Assembly (NCBI GenBank): GCA_020200615.1
Contig: JAIVIH010000048.1
Coordinates: 1-9,631, forward strand
DNA from: Actinomycetota bacterium
GTDB taxonomy: Bacteria; Actinomycetota; Acidimicrobiia; Acidimicrobiales; AC-14
Direction of reading: 5' to 3'
Length of the DNA: 9,631 bases
Below are positions 7,408-9,631 of this stretch, in pieces. The stretch's first letter is position 1, and each line of letters opens with the position of its first letter. Below the pieces are notes generated by a model. It was not told the origin of the DNA, did no database searches, and saw only the letters and a list, made by a program, of their open reading frames with translations. The position numbers and the translations under genes are program-made.

Positions 7408-7605
7408 ATGCCGCCCCTCGTGCGCGACCTGCTCGAGGTGCTGATGGTCGTGGCGGTGGGTGGGATGCTCTGGTCGGCCCTGTCCCGGTTACGACGCGGC
7501 CAGCTGACCGTGCTCCGGTGCTCAGGCTGCGGGAGGACCACGTCGCGCGCCTACGAGCGTTGTCCCCGCTGCGGGGTGGCCCAGGACGGGGGCAGTCGGC
7601 CCTGA
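7408..7605 (+). CDS. Small membrane-anchored zinc-ribbon protein, 65 aa
   Basis: The protein is MPPLVRDLLEVLMVVAVGG followed by MLWSALSRLRRGQLTVLRC and a zinc ribbon. Residues 6-26 form one hydrophobic segment followed by arginines, suggesting a single anchor with the C-terminus in the cytoplasm. The tail holds C-S-G-C at 39-42 and C-P-R-C at 53-56, i.e. CxxC-x10-CxxC, a rubredoxin-like zinc ribbon. I cannot name a family. The ATG at 7408 is chosen because the frame upstream encodes an unlikely extension antisense to the hydrolase gene. There is no Shine-Dalgarno sequence, but CAGACT (7396-7401) is placed as a -10 for a leaderless message. It is divergent from the 7346 gene with 61 bp between. 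The downstream transporter probably has its own promoter. Paired CxxC motifs in such a short frame make chance unlikely. Confidence 0.72.
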   Translation: MPPLVRDLLEVLMVVAVGGMLWSALSRLRRGQLTVLRCSGCGRTTSRAYERCPRCGVAQDGGSRP

Positions 7606-7622
7606 ATCGGAGTGGCGGGGCC

Positions 7623-7663
7623 TGCCTAAGGTGTGGTTACATCTCATTGTTAGGCATACCTAA
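7623..7663. promoter_or_regulatory. Candidate DtxR/IdeR-type iron-repressor site
   Basis: TTAGGCATACCTAA (7650-7663) is a 5-4-5 inverted repeat. It matches 12 of 14 positions of the right-hand part (TTAGGCTAACCTAA) of the DtxR/IdeR consensus TTAGGTTAGGCTAACCTAA. The left extension (7645-7649) matches poorly. A further CCTAA half-site lies at 7625-7629 and forms the inverted pair TGCCTAA (7623-7629) with TTAGGCA (7650-7656). The site ends 18 nt before the GTG of the metal-binding lipoprotein gene, a position where a bound repressor would block transcription. The half-sites are seen directly, and the regulator identity is inferred from the family consensus and the transporter type. Confidence 0.7.
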
Positions 7664-7670
7664 GATCCAC

Positions 7671-7676
7671 GGAGGT
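7671..7676 (+). promoter_or_regulatory. Shine-Dalgarno of the metal-binding lipoprotein gene
   Basis: GGAGGT lies 5 nt before the GTG at 7682. It is the strongest ribosome-binding site in the window and fixes that start. Confidence 0.85.
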
Positions 7677-7681
7677 ACCCA

Positions 7682-8743
7682 GTGACGCAGTTCCGCAGAC
7701 GGCTGGTGGTGGCCGGCTTGCTCTTCTCCTTGCTAGCTGTCGCCTGCGGTTCCGACAGTGACGACGAGTCCGCGGGCCAGGGCGGGGCGGCCACATCGGT
7801 AGACTCCGGCCCCAAGAAGGTCACGGTGTACTCGGGTCGCAGCGAGAGGCTGGTGGCGCCGCTGCTGGAGCAGTTCACGCGCGACACCGGCATCGAGGTC
7901 GACGTCCGCTACGCCGACAGCTCGGCGCTGGCGGCCCAGCTCATCGAGGAGGGCTCCCGGTCGCCGGCGGACGTGTTCTTCTCCCAGGACGCGGGTGCCC
8001 TCGGCGCCCTCTCCAAGCGAGGGCTGCTGGGAACCGCTCCGGCCGAGGCCGTCCAGGTCGTCGAGGCCAAGTACCGGGCCAAGGACAACACGTGGGTGGG
8101 CGTGTCCGGCCGGGCCCGGGTGATCGCCTACAACCCCCAGAAGGTGCCGGAGGCCGAGGTCCCCAAGAGCGTGTTCGCCCTGACCGACCCGAAGTGGAAG
8201 GGCCGGATCGGCTTCGCTCCCACCAACGCCTCCTTCCAGTCCTTCGTGACCGCCATGAGGGTGCAGGCCGGCGAAGCCCGCACCAAGGAGTGGTTGACGG
8301 GGCTCAAGGCCAACGAGCCCCAGACCTTCCCCGGCAACGGGCCGGTCGTGACCGCCGTCGACGAGGGCCAGGTCGACCTCGGGCTGGTCAACCACTACTA
8401 CCGGTACGAGCGGGCTGCGGCCGTGGGCCAGGACAAGGTCGTGGTCAAGAACGGCTTCACCACCAACGGGGATCCCGGGGCCCTGATCAACGTGGCCGGG
8501 GCCGGCATCCTGAAGAGCACCAAGGCCCCCGCGTCGGCCGCCGCTTTCGTGAACTACCTGCTGGCGCCTGCAGCGCAGGCGTACTTCGCCGAGAAGACCT
8601 ATGAGTACCCCCTGATCCCCGGCGTGCCCACCGCCCCGGGTCTTCCGTCCCTCACCCAGATCCAGAGCCCCAACATCGACCTGTCCGACCTCGACACGCT
8701 GGAGCAGACCCTGAACCTGATCCGCGAGGCCGGCCTGCTCTGA
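7682..8743 (+). CDS. Iron(III)-type ABC transporter substrate-binding lipoprotein
   Basis: The product is 353 residues, normal for the FbpA/FutA family of Fe(3+)-binding proteins. It binds the metal outside the cell and delivers it to the membrane permease. The N-terminus has arginines, a hydrophobic core (LVVAGLLFSLLAVAC) and a lipobox with C22 as the lipidated residue, followed by an acidic/serine/glycine linker. The mature domain begins VTVYSGRSERLVAPLLEQF (Y50). It continues with DVFFSQDAGALGALSKRGLL, a RVIAYNP segment (R146-P152) and KWKGRIGFAPTNASFQSFV. The tyrosine pair VNHYYRYER (Y239, Y240) matches the metal-ligand pair of FbpA. In several relatives a His follows the YSxR segment; here Ser54 is at that place, as in the His-lacking subgroup. 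The start is GTG with a strong Shine-Dalgarno 5 nt upstream. It is first gene of an operon with the permease, 32 nt after its stop, preceded by the candidate iron box. Thiamine, phosphonate or other class members are less likely. Confidence 0.9.
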   Translation: MTQFRRRLVVAGLLFSLLAVACGSDSDDESAGQGGAATSVDSGPKKVTVYSGRSERLVAPLLEQFTRDTGIEVDVRYADSSALAAQLIEEGSRSPADVFFSQDAGALGALSKRGLLGTAPAEAVQVVEAKYRAKDNTWVGVSGRARVIAYNPQKVPEAEVPKSVFALTDPKWKGRIGFAPTNASFQSFVTAMRVQAGEARTKEWLTGLKANEPQTFPGNGPVVTAVDEGQVDLGLVNHYYRYERAAAVGQDKVVVKNGFTTNGDPGALINVAGAGILKSTKAPASAAAFVNYLLAPAAQAYFAEKTYEYPLIPGVPTAPGLPSLTQIQSPNIDLSDLDTLEQTLNLIREAGLL

Positions 8744-8759
8744 GAAGGGCCGCGCCCGC

Positions 8760-8765
8760 GGGAGG
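8760..8765 (+). promoter_or_regulatory. Shine-Dalgarno for the permease gene
   Basis: GGGAGG lies 10 nt before GTG 8776 and 13 nt before GTG 8779. It supports a start there, although a CTG at 8740 overlapping the preceding TGA (CTGA) cannot be excluded. That alternative would add 12 residues including RRAAPAGGRPP, a plausible cytoplasmic N-terminus. Confidence 0.5.
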
Positions 8766-8775
8766 CCGCCCGCCG

Positions 8776-9631
8776 GTGGTGCTGGTGGGCCTGGCCGCGA
8801 TCGTGGCCGTCGCCTCCCTCGTCCCCGTGGCCTACCTGCTGCTGCGGGCCAGCGAAGGGGGCTGGGCGGCGGTGACGGACACCGTCTTCAGCGACCGGAC
8901 GGCGGGGTTGCTGGCCCGCAGTCTCGGGCTGGCGGCCGCCGTCTCGGCCGCCAGCGTGGTCCTGGGTGTGGCCCTGGCCTGGCTCACGGTCCGGTGCGAC
9001 CTGCCGGGACGGAGGTTGTGGCAGGTGGTGGCGGCCCTGCCCCTGGCCATCCCCAGCTACGTCGCCGCCTTTGCCTACGTGGGGACGGTGTCCGATCTGG
9101 AAGGATTCGGGGCCGCCTGGCTCGTCCTCACCGTGATCTCCTACCCCTACGTGTACCTGCCGGTGGCCGCCGCCCTCGACAGCATGGACCCCGCCCTGGA
9201 GGAGACGGCCCGGGCCCTGGGTGACGGGCCGGGGCGGGCCTTCCGCCGGGTGACGCTCCGCCAGCTCCGGCCGGCGGCGGCCACGGGCTCGCTCCTCGTC
9301 GCCCTGTACGTGCTGTCGGACTTCGGGGCGGTTTCGATCCTGCGCTTCGACAGCTTCACCCGGATCATCTACCAGTCCTACCAGGCCAGCTTCGACCGCA
9401 CGCCGGCCGTCATCCTCGGCTGCCTGCTGCTGGTGTTCACCTTCGCCATCGTCACCCTCGAGGCTCGCACGCGGGGCCGGGCCCGCTACCACACCGGGCG
9501 CGGCGCCCACCGCCGTGCCCCCACGATCGCTCTGGGGCGGGCGCGGTGGCCGGCCCTGGCTCTGCCCATCGGGGTGGCGGTACTGGCCCTCGGCGTGCCT
9601 GCGCTCACGCTGGTGCGGTGGCTGGTGGAGG
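8776..9631 (+). CDS. Iron(III)-type ABC transporter permease, N-terminal part (3' end outside window)
   Basis: This is the membrane channel of the importer. It is open to the last base, giving 285 codons of an expected ~500-550 if it is the usual two-domain FbpB-type permease. Predicted membrane segments are at about residues 1-23, 45-71, 84-102, 115-134, 171-190, 212-233 and 260-281. The seventh belongs to the second half, which implies the fused two-domain form. The ATPase-contacting EAA loop is clear: EETARALGDGPGRAFRRVTL from residue 142 with the conserved Gly at 149. Other family segments are LPLAIPSYVAAFAYVG and SDFGAVSILRFDSFTRIIYQSY, characteristic of the iron/thiamine permease group. 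The GTG start is uncertain (a second GTG follows at 8779; see the Shine-Dalgarno entry). It is probably translated from the same message as the lipoprotein. A nucleotide-binding subunit is expected downstream, or elsewhere. Confidence 0.9.
   Translation, partial: MVLVGLAAIVAVASLVPVAYLLLRASEGGWAAVTDTVFSDRTAGLLARSLGLAAAVSAASVVLGVALAWLTVRCDLPGRRLWQVVAALPLAIPSYVAAFAYVGTVSDLEGFGAAWLVLTVISYPYVYLPVAAALDSMDPALEETARALGDGPGRAFRRVTLRQLRPAAATGSLLVALYVLSDFGAVSILRFDSFTRIIYQSYQASFDRTPAVILGCLLLVFTFAIVTLEARTRGRARYHTGRGAHRRAPTIALGRARWPALALPIGVAVLALGVPALTLVRWLVE

Noticed and set aside
6327..7685. 452-codon plus-strand open frame across the hydrolase gene
   Set aside because: It is antisense to a protein with a signal peptide and serine-hydrolase motifs, and the translated sequence has no domain.
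8599..9510. 303-codon minus-strand open frame opposite the lipoprotein end and the permease
   Set aside because: It is antisense to a well-supported permease and is rich in Gly/His/Arg/Gln without any recognisable domain.

Overview
The window is very GC-rich, densely coded DNA from a bacterial chromosome. It most resembles an actinobacterium, possibly the Acidimicrobiia or a relative. The evidence is GC-ending codon use throughout, an actinobacterial-type DnaE with its characteristic C-terminal tail, a TTAGG/CCTAA (DtxR/IdeR-like) site before an iron-type transporter, and several starts without a Shine-Dalgarno sequence that have a TANNNT hexamer just upstream. The taxonomic placement is inference. 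No rRNA, tRNA, CRISPR array, transposase or phage gene was seen.

Layout. 1-2223 (+) is the C-terminal ~740 residues of the replicative DNA polymerase III alpha subunit (dnaE), cut by the window's left edge and carrying two in-frame copies of a palindromic 45-bp repeat. 2287-2964 (+) is an unassigned protein, possibly with a GNAT-like fold. 2977-3678 (-) is an unrecognised protein convergent with it, and it diverges across only 46 bp from a nitroreductase-family protein at 3725-4315 (+). 4323-6258 (-) is a YyaL/SPATA20-type (DUF255) thioredoxin-domain protein whose frame is broken near 4941-4950, exactly at a perfect short hairpin. 6291-7346 (-) lies just upstream of it on the same strand and encodes an exported beta-lactamase-fold serine hydrolase with an altered third motif. 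7408-7605 (+) is a 65-residue protein with one membrane segment and a zinc ribbon. 7682-8743 (+) and 8776-9631+ (+) are the lipoprotein and permease of an ABC importer of the Fe(3+) type, preceded by a candidate iron-repressor site. The permease is cut by the right edge, and an ATPase gene would be expected beyond it.

How the genes relate. Only the importer pair is a clear functional unit: a surface lipoprotein captures the metal, a two-domain-type permease translocates it, and a DtxR/IdeR-like repressor probably switches the operon off when iron is plentiful. The other genes look like ordinary accessory or housekeeping neighbours.

No convincing undescribed multi-gene system is present. The most notable signals are the tandem palindromic insertion inside dnaE, the hairpin-centred frameshift in the DUF255 gene, and the iron box.
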